Shown: piece after piece, positions 35,561-47,900 of the stretch | How positions within the stretch are numbered: position 1 is the first letter of the stretch | How the letters are laid out: each line of letters begins with the position of its first letter | Assembly (NCBI GenBank): GCA_035079385.1 | Contig: JAVHKY010000024.1 | Location: 6,200,001-6,264,000, forward strand | Reading direction: 5' to 3' | Length of the DNA: 64,000 nt | Source: Aspidiotus rigidus | Taxonomy: Eukaryota; Arthropoda; Insecta; Hemiptera; Diaspididae | The notes under the pieces: generated by a model | Database searches by the model: none | What the model saw: the letters and a program-made list of their open reading frames with translations, nothing else | Told to the model about the DNA's origin: nothing | Made by a program: the position numbers and the translations under genes

Positions 35561-37229
35561 GGTGAAAATTTTCGCTTACAATGACGTCTACAAGGTAGAA
35601 TGATAGACGCTCGCGTACAGTATAATTAACCGGCGAAGTCACGTGCATCCGCAACGTGGAATTTGAGATCAGTCTTTTGTACACCAGAGTAAAGGTTTTT
35701 TGACGTTTTTGCAAAAAGGGAATACAATAGATAACGGTAAATGTGGTAAAATTTTTGTTATGGGTGGCGAGTATATATAGTCTTCATTATTTCGTTCGAA
35801 AAAAATCCGAATTTCCATATACAGTATACTACTTTGATATCGTGGCCGGAAGTCGCGCGCGTGCTATGCGAGAGTTATATACGCACTAAGGAAAACAGCA
35901 GCTTTTATGGAGTAAAGCACTGCGTATAAGTGTCTCTCTAATGTAGGCTCACCCGTTCCTAAATAGAGCAAAGTCACGAACGGCGTTACACGATAGACAC
36001 GCCTTCCATCCTTTTCTTCTTTTTTTTATTTTTCACTCTCTCTTTTCATCATAGAGAAGTGTTCGACACGCCTAACCTGAACCTGCACACCGTTTTTTTT
36101 TTTTTTTTTCATTCTCCTCTTACTCGTCGACTCTTCTTCACGTTAAAGGATACGAGTATGATGGATACGATATTATATCGAAAGAAAGGCGAACGAGTTA
36201 AGTGCTTCTTAATAATAATTTATCCGGTTCTTTAAATCAATGAATAGGTTTCCTCTCATTGTTATAAATAAATTAATGCTTCTGAAATTATATCCATTAG
36301 TTTCAGTTTACACGCGGGGAGATGAGCTACGAACCGATTTTCACATAGAGGATACCAGACTCCAAATATAATGCTCATAATATGAACTCGAAATTCGAAG
36401 GGGTGATTGCTTAACAGGAGAACAAAAGTTTTATTCGTCCGTTAGTAATGATAGCTGATTGCTGATTTTGTTAAGATACACAAGACCGATAATTTGTAGT
36501 TGATACAGGCCTTATATTGAACCAACGTTCGTAGAGGATGGTTGTTGTCGTTATATGAGCCTGCCTCCGCGATGCTCATGATCGAGCAGATAAGGTAGCA
36601 CGCTTCTTTATTCTTCTTTCATTTTCATATGCTCGACTTTCAAATATACTGGGCGCAATAGGCTTGTAAGCGCGATGTGCAGTAGCTCGTATGAAAATAT
36701 AATAGTAATAACGATAATATAATTGTTACAGATGGAAAATTTTCTACACAATAAAATATACAGTCGTGATTGCTGTATCATTAATGAACGACGGGAAGAA
36801 GTGTAATAGCGCGTTGTCGTAAAATGAATATAATATTCTAAATAATGGCGCGAAAAATATGTCTTAATTTATATTCCTGGTTGACAAGTTGAATCGCGGT
36901 ATAAATTGGACCACGTGTTGTCGTAGAAAGTTGGTCGGATGTTGTCTACTGTGTTTGTCATAATTCTAGAAAGTAACGCAGAAAGAGATAGAAATAATTG
37001 TCAATTGAAAATAAACATTAAATTAATTGGGCAAAACTTTCACGACATAGTTTGAAACTGTAATAAACTCTCTCTCTCAAATGATGATTTGAATCCTCGA
37101 AAATTGAGGGAAAGTAACAGAAAGTCTAAAAGCCTCCAGCCCTAAATGTTTGTTTCTCTCGATGATGTCATAACTTCCTCCAGCTACCTCCTCCAAGGGC
37201 TTCAGTACATCTAAAGCCCTCCCTCTTTT
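35561..37229. other. Unique-looking island, no gene seen
   Basis: CpG-containing, repeat-free sequence to about 37060, with a T18 run at about 36092-36109. No protein frame of note. Confidence 0.4.
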
Positions 37230-38640
37230 AGATTGCCCCGATGAACAATGTCGACTGTCGATTTTTGGTCGACAACGTAAATCGACTCAAAAGCTCTAAT
37301 ATATCGACAGTAAATGGACTGAAGTCGACTCATTGTTGACGCAGATATGAGTATTAAGTCAACTCCCCAACATTGGATTAATGTCGACGTAACATCGACG
37401 TTGATTTCAAATTTTTTTGTCGATACCGAAGACCGACTGCTCTAAATCGATTTGTAGCTTTCTGGTAATGTATGCTAACCGACTTCAAATCGACATCAAA
37501 CTGGAGTCGATCTTTGAAAAGTCGATCTGTAGTCGATTTCAAGTCATGCCTCTTAGAATTTCGACTCGTCTTATACGTCAATAAATCGTCGATATTCAAA
37601 ACTCGTAAAATACAATATGATTGACTTTGAATCGACCTGAAATCGACATAGATTCGAGGTAAATTTGAAGTAGACTAGTGTACATTACACGAAAACTACA
37701 ACTCAACTTGAAAGATTTGGAAAAGTCGACTCGAAATCGAAGTATCGACACCATTCTATAATACCGACTGTTGATTCAATTTTGACGTCCATGATGAGTC
37801 CTTAGTAAAGAAAAGCGGGCGATTTCCAGTCGATTTGCGATCGACATGGGTGGAACTAAATTTTTGTTTACATAACGAGTCGATTTCGAGTTGATATGGT
37901 TCATCTGGTGTAGCTTGTGTCAGAATAATCATAAAGTAGGTCAACCCTAAGCCCTTTTGATGAGTCACGAACTACCCACCCTATGACGTCATCGGTTGGA
38001 CTTTGAACCCTCAGCCTAGTATCTGTACTAATATTAGGACTAGGCTGAGTTGGCCTACCTTCCACATATAGACCATAGATCAACCATCAATTTAACGTAA
38101 TTCCTCGGCCGATATCCAGCGTAGGCGAAAATCGATTAAAAATTCAAATTCTTGCGTCGATGTAAAAATTGACTGAAGGTCGTCCACGAAATCGAGTCGG
38201 CATGCGTCGACTCCATTTCAACTTATTTTGCACCTCAAATTGACGTCGATATTTAGTCAATTTTGAGTCATAACCCGAGCGACCTGTTGAGTCGATTTCA
38301 AGTCGATTTGTAGTGTTCTTCTAATGTAGGCTGGTCGACTTTAAATTCGACATCGATCTAAAGTCGATTTTGAATAAACCCCTCCTAATTCCTCACCAAC
38401 CTGAAATTTACCGCTCTATTGGGTGGATTTCAAGTCAATTTGTAGTTCTTTGGTAAAGTAGGCGACCTCAAATCGACGTTGATTTCGGTTCGGTTTCTCC
38501 ACACTTTTTGAGTGCTCTGTCGCGTCAATCAACCGTTGATTTGTAGTGCTCTGAAAATGTATGCTGATCGACTTTCGAACAATCTCAAATCAACATCTGG
38601 CGTCGAATCACGAAATCAATTTCCCTCAGCGTCGACCGAT
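37230..38640 (+). repeat. Diverged GTCGA-rich satellite-like region
   Basis: Dozens of GTCGA, TCGAC and AATCGAC motifs fill 1.4 kb. A recognisable unit, CAAGTCGATTTGTAG, TTCTNGTAATGTANGCT, then CGACTTNAAATCGACAT, recurs near 37445, 38300, 38425 and 38535. The last three are roughly 110-125 bases apart. A weaker relative lies at 55620-55900. Open frames here (37378-37599 and others) are repeat artefacts. Confidence 0.75.
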
Positions 38641-38689
38641 AATTGATGTCAAATTTTAGAAAAATTTACTTATATCAAAAGAAGGAGAT

Positions 38690-38880
38690 GAGGATGTAAT
38701 GAGGAAACATATTAGAGACTGTGACATCCGCATTATGTCCTCACTTAACCCGTTGAGTGTCCTCAATTTTGAGGATACTTCGAGGATGTAATGAGAAAAC
38801 TTATTGAAGACTGTGATATACTCATTGTATCCCCACTACACATGTCAAGTGTCCTCGCTAGTGAGGATATTTCTTCTTCA
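38690..38880 (+). repeat. 92-bp tandem duplication
   Basis: GAGGATGTAATGAGGAAAC at 38690 recurs at 38782 (GAGGATGTAATGAGAAAAC). Both units continue through GACTGTGA, CAT.ATGTCC and GTGTCCTC..TTGAGGATA. There are two units. Confidence 0.85.
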
Positions 38881-39134
38881 AAGTGTTTGTTGGATAGTGT
38901 TGCAGTAATACTTGCAGATAAAAAAGCGAGTACTATCCACTACAGATAAAATGGGTGTGTGAATATGACAATTTTTGGAAAGCAGTCAGCTGAACTGCAT
39001 TTCGGATTATTGACTTTTGTATTGATTCAGTGTCATCACTGCAATCACGAGGATTTATTTCCACATATTGATACAAAAGTCTGAGTGGTTTTGTAGAAGA
39101 AGAATGACCTCAAAGTGGAAGGTGACAGACCATA

Positions 39135-39310
39135 TATGAGGATACAATGGGGATCTCTTAGGACGACGAGATGAGGATACAGTGGGGGTTTTTGTATGAG
39201 GACGTGATGAGGATATAATGAAGATACCATGAGAATTCTTCTATGAGAACGTGATTAGGATATAATGAGGACACAATGAGGGTTCTCTTATAAAGACATT
39301 ATGAGGACAT
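39135..39310 (+). repeat. GAGGATAtAATG minisatellite
   Basis: Four to five units of TGAGGATA(C/T)AATG, a GGG.TTCT segment and TATGAGGACGTGAT type, about 45-50 bases apart and irregular. The sequence is related in wording to the 92-bp duplication just upstream. Confidence 0.75.
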
Positions 39311-39523
39311 CAATTGCAGAATTGAACCCTCTGAATCTCTAGGCTCTGATTGGTCGGGAAGGTTTCATGAAACTTCCAATCAGGATAAATGATGATACTT
39401 CGATTACTTAAAATGAGTGATTAGTCTCACGGGTGTTTTGAGGGCACAAGTTATTCACTGGGTGTGAGTTTGATAACTTCGCTTGCGTAGTGATGATCAT
39501 AAAACAAGGACTATAATTGAAAA

Positions 39524-39930
39524 AAACGACGGCTTCTTTCACAAAGTTAAACAAGACGGAACCTGTTGTATGGGTCGAATTGGTTTTGGGATTGAGAATT
39601 TAAAGTAAGAATTCCTGTAAGTCCCTTTCCTTCCTTATGGCTCGAGAGTCGACATTTTTCAATCCCCTTTTCTATTAAGTATAGCTCGAATTTCTCAGTC
39701 CAATCCGAGCTATATTTATGATAGGAGGGTGACTTGAACCATTTTATCATATATTATTGTAAGGGACTTGAAAAAATTTCACTGACCCACGACGTCATCA
39801 GATCGTGACGTCACAGGGTCGGAAGTTCAAGTGTTTTCAAGACCCTTGCCATAATATATGGTAGGAGGGGACTTACAAAAAGTACCCAGCCTATCATATT
39901 GTTTGAAAGTCGAAATTTTCTCAAGTCCAG
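39524..39930 (-). mobile_element. Inverted partial copy of the 45-bp-minisatellite element
   Basis: ACGACGGCTTCTTTCAC, then AGTTAAACAAGACGGAACC and TGTTGTATGGG, is the reverse complement of the right tail plus terminal repeat of the element at 8287-8841. It is followed by antisense 45-bp units (GCTCGAGAGTCGACATTTTT and related) to about 39930. The distal end is not recognised. Confidence 0.75.
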
Positions 39931-40149
39931 ATGATATGAGAGGGGCTGGAACTATTTTTGCCAATGATGTTGGACATGACCATTTCCGTTTTGACCGGAC
40001 AACATGCTGCACCTAGCATATTTTTCGACCCCCCAGAGAACATTTCCCCAGTCAAAATTCTCATTAAGCTTGGTCAGTGACCCGGTTTCATTCGTCCTTT
40101 GACCTCATTTTTCTTCATTCGTCTTGATCCGTTCTCGTATGTGTTTATT

Positions 40150-40245
40150 TGTCCTCATCTGTCTTCATCTGTCCCTGTTTCGTCTTCATTAGTCCTCACT
40201 GTTCTCATTTATCCTCATTTGTCATCATTTGTCCTCATCTGTCGC
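40150..40245 (+). repeat. 12-bp TCCTCATTTGTC minisatellite
   Basis: About eight imperfect units of TCCTCATCTGTC, TCCTCATTTGTC or TCTTCATCTGTC follow one another. The frame at 40099-40317 with its repeated PHLSS phrases is a product of the array. Confidence 0.85.
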
Positions 40246-40309
40246 TTTTCTTTCGCCCACATTTGGACCACGGGCCGTGGTTTACTCACCAATACCCTTC
40301 ATAAAGATG

Positions 40310-40600
40310 GAACTTGAAATAAAATCCACCTCTGAGCCATATATTTTTCATGGAAAGAGCTTGAAAGAACTTTGAACTTCTACAGGGGTGGGACATTGAA
40401 AAATTTTAACCTTTGAGCCATGTATATGTGGTAGGGGGGCCATGGAAAAAGCTCTTAACTCTGAATCCCTTTAAAAGGGCACTTGAAAAAATTCAAGATC
40501 TCAACTATATGAAGGACTTGAAAAAATTCCGACTTTTGAGCTATATAGAAAAAGGATTTCAAGCATTGGACTATACTACAAAGTGGGGATATGCCGCAAA
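40310..40600 (+). repeat. 45-bp minisatellite family, diverged plus-strand units
   Basis: Units with TGAGCCATAT, GTGGGACATTGAAAAATTTT and GACTTTTGAGCTATATAG type, five to six in number, are more diverged than those at 8371-8690. The 71-codon frame 40413-40628 is a repeat artefact. Confidence 0.75.
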
Positions 40601-40639
40601 AGAAGATAATTATGTATTTACAATGTAAATCTTCACTCA

Positions 40640-42500
40640 TTCCCATTCTCCTCATCCAGGTACACACTTAATGACTGCGAATTTTCTTCGCTGGGGTTCT
40701 CAAAGAAGAGCTAGAATATAATACTTATGCTTTCGATATTATTTCTTATATAAAAACGCCGTGTCTATTCCTAGGCGTCTCAAATGATCCAAAATACTCT
40801 TACGTGTAGTATCTATATCCATTCATAAAATTAATTTTAGAACAAACTCTACATGGAAGCTGTCTGCGCACACGTCCATCTATTCTTTCATAACAGATGA
40901 GTACGAACAATCGAAACCTTTTAATCCCCGCAAAATGATGTAGGCAATTTAATACGTATCTACGTGAATGAAATCGCTGTCGCCACGAATGACCCATGCA
41001 GGAGTTGCGGTCGCCCGTATACGAACTGCACGCAGACGGTAAGTCACGTGTGTAGGTCTCAGTCGTTGACCGAGCATAAAATTGAGTCCAGACAAGACTC
41101 TCCGCGAGATGACCTTTTCCGAAACAGGAAACGCTCGTTCCGTAATGAAAGAATGGAATAAGGAAAGAACGAGATTAAACGAAAAAATACAAAAAGACGA
41201 TATCCGCGGTGACAATCAACGGGCGCAGAAAGAGAAACTCTTTTTCTTCATCCGATCCTACAATCGTACGCCGGACCGAAAGCCATTCAACATCAGCGGC
41301 TCGACATCATTGAAACTTTTTCGTATCAATCTGTACGATTAGCGACTGTGTGTGTTTACTACAGCATACCGGAGACGGAGAAAACAAAAATAAATTAAAT
41401 AAAAAAAAAATTAAAATTTTGTTAAATGTGCGCTTGATTAAGCATTTAAAAGATTGTTGTATTGGCGGCAATATGGTAGGTATACACGAGACACACATGG
41501 AAAACCAGTTGAATTGTAATGTGATACGTTTTTAACATCAGCAGCAATAATATAGTTATACACCCATTTTGAGGGTTGAGATGAGTTATTAAAAGGCGCG
41601 TACGTAGAACTCTAGTTTTCGTTTTTTTTTTCTTCTTTTTTCGTTCCTATATACTCGGTTCATCTTTCTTCGCTTTCGTTGATGGGTTGTCTGCACGCAA
41701 TACGAGATTAAGAGACGAAAAACATTACGATATTCCAGCTGGACAGTTTCGTTGTCTTCTAATTTGAAATCAATAAGATTCCGCTTTTGATACCGGAGGA
41801 CCAACAACGATACGCAAACCATAACGACCGCTGACAGTATTACAGTATACTCTTTCCTCAAAATATATGAAAGGAAGGAGGAAAGGAAAACTAAGAAGTA
41901 TATTTTTTCACTTCGCTAATCTTACGCGCTAAAGTTGATATTTTATTTTGTATACCCTTTTTCCATAGTTTCGTAGCCCTCCTGTTCTCCTAATAAAGTC
42001 GTAATTTAAAAAGCTAATTAACTGAAACGCTATACATATTGGGGAAAAATCGAGGAACCGGTATCGGTTAACGTTTCCTTTTCAGTTACTCTGGCTTTTC
42101 GAGAATGAAAGGGGTGACATCGTGGCGAGAGGCGAGAAGAGATTTTTCTAAACTGTTCTAAATGTAGGTAAACGCGCGTATATAAGAGGATATCCAGTTA
42201 CGTCGCCTGTTAAATGAATCATAATTCCTATGTACCAAATATACCGCCTCTCATTTGACAGTATTTTTGGAGAACGCTACCCTCTTCGGTCCGAAATCGA
42301 AAACCATCATAATTTTATATCGACTCAGCTCCTTTTCCATGGACCAGATGTCAGGTGGCAAACGATTAACACTCTCTAGTGAGAAGGATGTCCGTCATCG
42401 ATCGCAGTTATGTAACTTTTTTTTTTTTATAAACTTTATCAAAATTACTATTCCTTTGTCCATTTTTCAGGAAGTTCTGTGAAATACACCTCATGAGCCA
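40640..42500. other. Unique-looking island; possible small exon not proven
   Basis: Repeat-free. A plus-strand frame opening at 40964 encodes MNEIAVATNDPCRSCGRPYT and meets a GTAAGT donor-like site at about 41041, but nothing recognisable flanks it. Other frames overlap on the opposite strand. I cannot support a gene here. Confidence 0.3.
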
Positions 42501-43142
42501 AAATGTGGTAATCGAATACTCTGTATAGTTTTGAATTTCGTTTTCGTTCATTAGCTTGTGTGTAGATTTCGATAGACGTTGATGGTTCGAGGATTGGGTG
42601 TCATTTTGTCGTCAAAGTCGAATCAACTTGAGTGTGGTAAGGCCAGGGGTAAATTGATTGTTGTACGCTTGATTCTTTTAACTGGGCTATCGGTGTATGC
42701 GTATGATTAATTCAGTCCGTAAATCAATCTTTCATGATACTTTGATAATTCTTCTGCTCAGTCCAAATTACCTCGCGGCCTACTGGGAATTTCCCGACTT
42801 CCGACACATCAATCGAACCCTAAGAGAATAATCAAAAAATCAAGTCCAACGTGGCCTAGAAAACGTCGTGGACCTAGGATTACTGTGTAATGGATTTCTA
42901 GAACCTGGAAAGCGTGAAAACTGTTAACAAGCTGCTACAAAGAGTAAAACCTCTGCGCAGCAAATGGTGCATTGAAGTACTAAAATCATAGATTTGAGGA
43001 CGAATTCATGAAAATACAGATCACAAAAAAGGAACGTACACTACTACCTTCACTACAAACTATAGAACATTGACGTTCACGGTAAACACAGGTACAGTTT
43101 TTAGAGGGGAGAAAGCTCTCTTGGAACCTAACCCTGTCCCTT
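42501..43142. other. Repeat-derived flank of the retroelement relic
   Basis: No clear gene. By position it may hold the more decayed N-terminal part of the reverse transcriptase relic that starts at 43143. Confidence 0.3.
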
Positions 43143-43525
43143 CCCTCATCTAAAGTGCATAAATTGGATTTGGATACCCTTATGCGTCCGGTTTTGTCGT
43201 TCGTATCTTCACCAACATACTCCCTTGCCAAATTTTTAGATCTCTGGTCTAAATCACATGTTAAGTTGAAACTTCCCTCCTAAGTGAAGCATTTGTGTTT
43301 CCTGACGGATAAACTGAAGGATTTACAGTCTTTTCCCGGCTACGTCTGTCCGACTTGTTACTTAAATCCGGTGTTCATCATGAGGCATTGGAGGAATATT
43401 TTGACCTTCTAAATGTCTGTTGGTTCCCAAACTTTTGCCAACTTGGTGGTAAATTTTTTGACTTTCCCGAGGAGGTGGAATCTCTAATTAAGGAACTAAA
43501 TAAGATGGGTACGCGCAAGTGTTGA
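43143..43525 (+). pseudogene. Penelope-like element reverse transcriptase relic (fingers/palm part)
   Basis: The frame from 43143 reads SKVHKLDLDTLMRPVLSF, SPTYSLAKFLDLW and, after a TAA at 43281, LCFLTDKLKDLQSFP. A frame change near 43331 continues into ALEEYFDLLNVC, FCQLGGKFFDFPEEVE, ending at TGA 43523. The order PK.HK...RP+.S...SPTY.LAK.L, D...KL, LL..C....+FQ..GKF is the reverse transcriptase core of Penelope-like elements, which would next reach the A.GSP motif. The catalytic YVDD region is missing. One stop and one frameshift make it dead. Assignment is by motif order. Confidence 0.75.
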
Positions 43526-45138
43526 GAATAGGTCCGTCATCATGTTGAAAAAGTCGAAGGAGGAGTAATGTAAGTAGCATCCTGAGAGAATTTTAAACAT
43601 CAAATAATACACGAATTATAACTCCAAAAATAAAGTAAAATTCACTTATTTTTTCTGTTTCTATTGATAATAATCTTTCTAATCAATCGAAATTCAATGT
43701 TTGAGATTCAAATTTCTCTCACGACGCTCCTAAAACCTCCTGAAAATGTTCCTCCTTCGAATTTATCAATATGGCACGGTCTTCTTCTTATAACTTAATG
43801 GTTTCTTATCTTAGTGGTTCCCCTTTCGGCTCCCTCATTTCTGAGATATTCATGTCCAAATTTGAACTTGACCCATTCTCCCCAGGCCGAATATTTTCGA
43901 GTTACGTCTCGTATTCGCGCAGGCGAGAACCGCTCCTGCAGATTTTCCTAGTGAGTTTCTTGCAGATTTAAAAAATAGCCAATACCCTTCCATAAAATAT
44001 ACATTGAAAGTTGCTGGTTCATCAATGAACTTCTAGGACTTGACCACCTCCGTTAGAGACGGCATCCATGAGTTTGGTATTTATAAAAAAAATTCATCGA
44101 CCGATATCGTAATCCACGGGTCGCCATTCTGTCCCATTCCCAAAAGATTGCAACGTTCATTAGTTTAATCCAGCGATACTCAAATTTTTGAGCCCAAAAT
44201 TTCCAAATGTTCCGTGATCGACCGAAAAAAAAAAAAAAAAAAAAAGGAGGAGGAGGAGGAGGAAACATTATATGATCTATTAAAACTTGTAATACAAAAA
44301 TGATAGAAATTAGAATGGTACTCGCAAATTTTCTGATAAATGAAAAGATGTGAAATAAGAGTAGACATACTTTCAATGTGAAGCTTCACACTTGCTTTCA
44401 CTTACAATCTTTTTTATATTAGGCTCATACTGAGTGAGTGACATACGCATGCATTTATCCAAATGTGCGTCGGCATTGACTGACTCACCAGGTCGTTTCC
44501 ACAATGAAATGATGACGATGAAACGCCTGGCTAGAATGAATCAGGTCAATTTGGACCAGTGGTGCTTGAAGGGTCTTCTTAACTGATTTTAGGGGATCCG
44601 AAAAAAAGGTACGTAATTTTTTTACCCTCTCTGCCCTACAAAGTTGAATGGACGTATCTGCAAAATTACGATCTGGAGGATGAGGCTGATGACATCTCCC
44701 ACTGCGGGCAAAAAGAAATCTTATTCCGCTAATTTTGTAGATACGGCAATTCAACTTTGTGCGATGGGTTCTTGGGTTGGTATCTTTGTAAGTTGACCGC
44801 TTATTTGGACATTGATCTTATGGTTTGTAGGAAGCTTACAAGAAAATGCCTCAACTCCACGACTTCCTTCTTCCCTGGGATTCACTCGATAAGAGGCACC
44901 TTGGATTAGGCTTTCTTTTGTAGGGAAGTTTTCCTTGCAGTTGGGTTGCGTCCTCCACCCTTTTGGATCCCGGAATCCTGCAATAATCGCAAGCGTCTAC
45001 TTTATTCCGATGGCCGAGAGGAAGGTGTATATGGCGTAGCTTGTAGGGACTGGCCCCGGGGTCTATAGAAGAGACTGATCGTCAACTCAAAATGAGAGTG
45101 ACCGAGCCTAAAAAAGCGTGAGAATTGGCCCTCACCGA
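43526..45138. other. Repeat-derived sequence including one hAT-like terminus
   Basis: CAGCGATACTCAAATTTTTG at 44171 resembles, in the opposite orientation, the end at about 62785-62817 (see there), so both are probably hAT-family termini. An A21 tract followed by (GGA)6 lies at 44225-44263. A segment near 44640-44730 encodes KVEWTYLQNYDLEDEADD before a stop, an unassigned coding-like relic. No gene. Confidence 0.45.
44225..44263 (+). repeat. A21 followed by (GGA)6
   Basis: A pure purine stretch of 21 A residues followed by six GGA trinucleotides. The minus strand is polypyrimidine, and the Ser/Phe-rich minus-strand frames across it (44053-44401) are artefacts of this simple sequence. Confidence 0.95.
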
Positions 45139-45425
45139 TCGTTCAATTGAAAGTGGTCACAGTTTTGAAGAGGGGTCAGAAGTCCTCCTTCATAGGAAGA
45201 CTTCGTACCTCAAACGTATGGCTCTTGCAAACATTGAGGTTATTCAATATTACAATAGTGAAGACGTCACCGTATTGAAAAGATAGATTCCTGAAGAGAG
45301 ATTAATTGGAATAGTCTACATGAATGATTCATATTTTGATGACTTGCTGGTCCACTCATGACCCTGATGGATGTTCTCTGCTCTCATTGGTATTGGGTCC
45401 AGTCGTTTTCTATCATGCTTTGATG
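45139..45425 (+). repeat. Coding-like repeat shared with 5668-5915, copy B
   Basis: This copy aligns with 5668-5915 from GAAAGTGGTCACAG to the TCAGTCGCTTTCT counterpart CCAGTCGTTTTCT, with one extra segment of about 40 bases near 45200-45245. One frame gives LIGIVYMNDSYFDDLLVHS, matching the other copy at most positions. Frames at 45316-45553 on both strands overlap it and are not genes. Confidence 0.7.
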
Positions 45426-46851
45426 ACAGTTGTTCAAACGGAAGCGCTCGCGGCTGTATCAATGATGTTTGTCCTTGCGGTTTTTTTACCTTTTGCATTA
45501 TTGAGTATTCACCCTTAGACAGAAGCAGAAAGTATAAATTGATGACGGAGTAACTTCCAATCCCAGAAAGTAGGAAGACGATGCTTTCGAGGCAATACCT
45601 TACTTGAATGCCTGTAAACTTTCTTCCGTAAGAACAAGTTTTCAGGAGATTTAAAACTTTATCAGTTTCTTATTACAAGTAGTGCACCCATATATTCGGG
45701 ACAGTTATCAAATCGTGATTCTTTTTTCTATAGAGAAGCAAAATTTAACTTTTAATTTTTACTTTCACTTTACGGAAGTGGAAATGCCTAATCATCTGAA
45801 TTTCCATTCAGAAAAAGAAGGAAGTATAGATGAGAAGAAAAAACTCTCAGAAAAGAGCAATCTGTAAGAATACAATTTTTGTGAGAAACGAAAACACGAA
45901 AATCGATTATCGACAATTTAGTATTTGTTATTTTCTCGCGCCATCTTACGCGTTTATTTCAAGAGAAGCTGTAAGCTTTATAGTAAAAGTAAGAAAGAAT
46001 AAACGAAACAAGAAAAAATAAAATATAAGAAGCGGGGGAAGAAAAAAAAAGGAAAAAGAGAAAATCCGTAAGAGAAAAGAAAAGGGTGTCGATTGTGCAT
46101 CGAGTCTATTCGACAGTACACTGTATGTAAATGTTACTCAATTATTGAGCGCAGAAACACCGGCGAAAGGGGATAATCGTCGGCTGCTCCGTGGAGCTAC
46201 CGTGCGCGTTTCGTGCTCGTTGACGCGGGCTAAATATTGGCGTGGGAGGAAATCTCGCGCGCGATGATGACGACGTCGCTGGTGGCGCGAATTGAAAAGT
46301 CTTTGCGCGACAAAAAGGGTGTCGTAAATTACTTTTCTTCGCATGAAAAGAAAAGACAACCGACGAAAATACGATTCGCAGATCAAAAGAGTGTCAGTAA
46401 CGCGTGTAATATGAGCGCTGCTCTTATGTTTCACTATCAGAAGTTTCTCCGTCAATCCGACCGGGGAGTAACGAAATTTTAATAATTAACTAGACGAAAT
46501 CGTTTAACTTCGTCAACGTTTGGTCAGAATAACATTACAAACGTATACGTCTGGGGTGATTATGCACACCTTTTGTAACGTACGTCGTTCGAGGTTAGTC
46601 TACTAAACTTACTTTGAACTTTCTTGAGCGAGTTTTAGACTTTTGCTCGATTGGTGGGGAGAAATTTTCATTTCTGATTCGAAAATATTATTGTAAAATT
46701 TGTTTAGTCAATGAAATTCGGGGATGAAAGGTATACTATTTGTGGTTCCACAACTTTGTATGCGTAAGCATGTAAATATCTCATTCCCTTTTGTTGATAA
46801 AGAGTAATTGGTACTGTTGAAGATGCTCTTATTACGGCATCTCACAATCTT
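45426..46851. other. Mostly unique-looking island with a CpG-dense core
   Basis: From 45650 onward repeat-free. The segment 46190-46330 is strikingly CpG-dense (GCGCGCGATG, GACGACGTCGCTGG) and open on both strands (105 codons minus, 81 plus). It could be a promoter-like or conserved non-coding element. No start-site motif was secure. Confidence 0.35.
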
Positions 46852-47900
46852 TCATTCACCTCTAGCCAGAAACAGATCCTCTAAAAAACCTTGAAAGAAG
46901 CGAAACTCGCGGGTATTTCCCAATAAAAAGTGGAAAACGGACGAAACTGAGTTAAAGTAAACGCAATCATTTAGTCTCTTCATGAAAAATGCCAAAAATG
47001 CTCTTAAATTCTCAGCCTCCTTGAAGATGAAATAGTAAGTTGACCCTCCCCTAAAGCCCACGCATGACTGGTCCCCTTCTCCGATTTTTTGTTCTTTCTT
47101 CTCCTCATCGTTTTTAGTCCTCTCCTTATCATTAAAACAGTTTCACGACGCCGCCAGGTGAATTTTGAAATTCAATAGTCGCTCAACAGATGGTACTTGA
47201 GTAAAACTTACAGTCTATGCGATTCTCGCTCCCCAGATACAACTGACAAGGGTATAGGGGGGCCTCCGACCTTCCCAAGTTCAATTTCAAATTAAGTTCA
47301 AGGTTTCACGATTGTACTACATTGTACCGTAAATATTTTGTACATCATACTGGCCCCTCCACCCCCTCCCTTAAGAGTGAAGACATCGTTCATCAGGTGT
47401 CAAGCATCTTTTCAGGCAGGAAATTGATTACGATTATTTTCAATGCAGTTTTTACACCGTTCCTTACAACATCAAACCATGACGTCCTTGCCCCTAAAAT
47501 TAGTAACGTCATCAATTCGTGATATCATTAAGCCGGGTCGTTTCATCTCTACCACACTGAATTAAGATAACAGGAAGATGTGGAGAGTTCGGCTCCTCCG
47601 AATTTCCATGGAGCCTCCCTAAAATTGACTCCGGTTACGAACCTGAATTTTATTTTTCTTCTATTTGTATTTGTATTTACCGGCCTATCAATTGCGTAGT
47701 GAAAACTACAAATCTATTTTTCTATCCTTTTCTCTCACTCTCCCTGTTTTTTGTTGGTTACGTGGTTTTGAGAAGGAGAAGTTCTTCGAGCCCCTCCTTC
47801 TCAGATCAAAGTCTGGCTTATTAACCATCATCTTATGACAGTTTGTATTTTGTTTTGTAATTCCGTAGAAAAACTGAAAACAACCCAATAGTATTTGTGT
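46852..47900. other. Repeat-like sequence, no gene recognised
   Basis: A 69-codon minus-strand frame (47061 to 46852) is phenylalanine-rich and mildly protein-like. The rest shows short repeat phrases but no defined element. Confidence 0.3.

Noticed and set aside
40964..41041. Possible exon with CRSCGRPYTNC and a GTAAGT donor-like site
   Set aside because: A single donor-like hexamer and a short Cys-containing frame are not enough. No partner exon or acceptor was found.
44053..44401. Minus-strand frames with poly-Phe and poly-Ser or Pro stretches
   Set aside because: They arise from the A21-(GGA)6 simple repeat.
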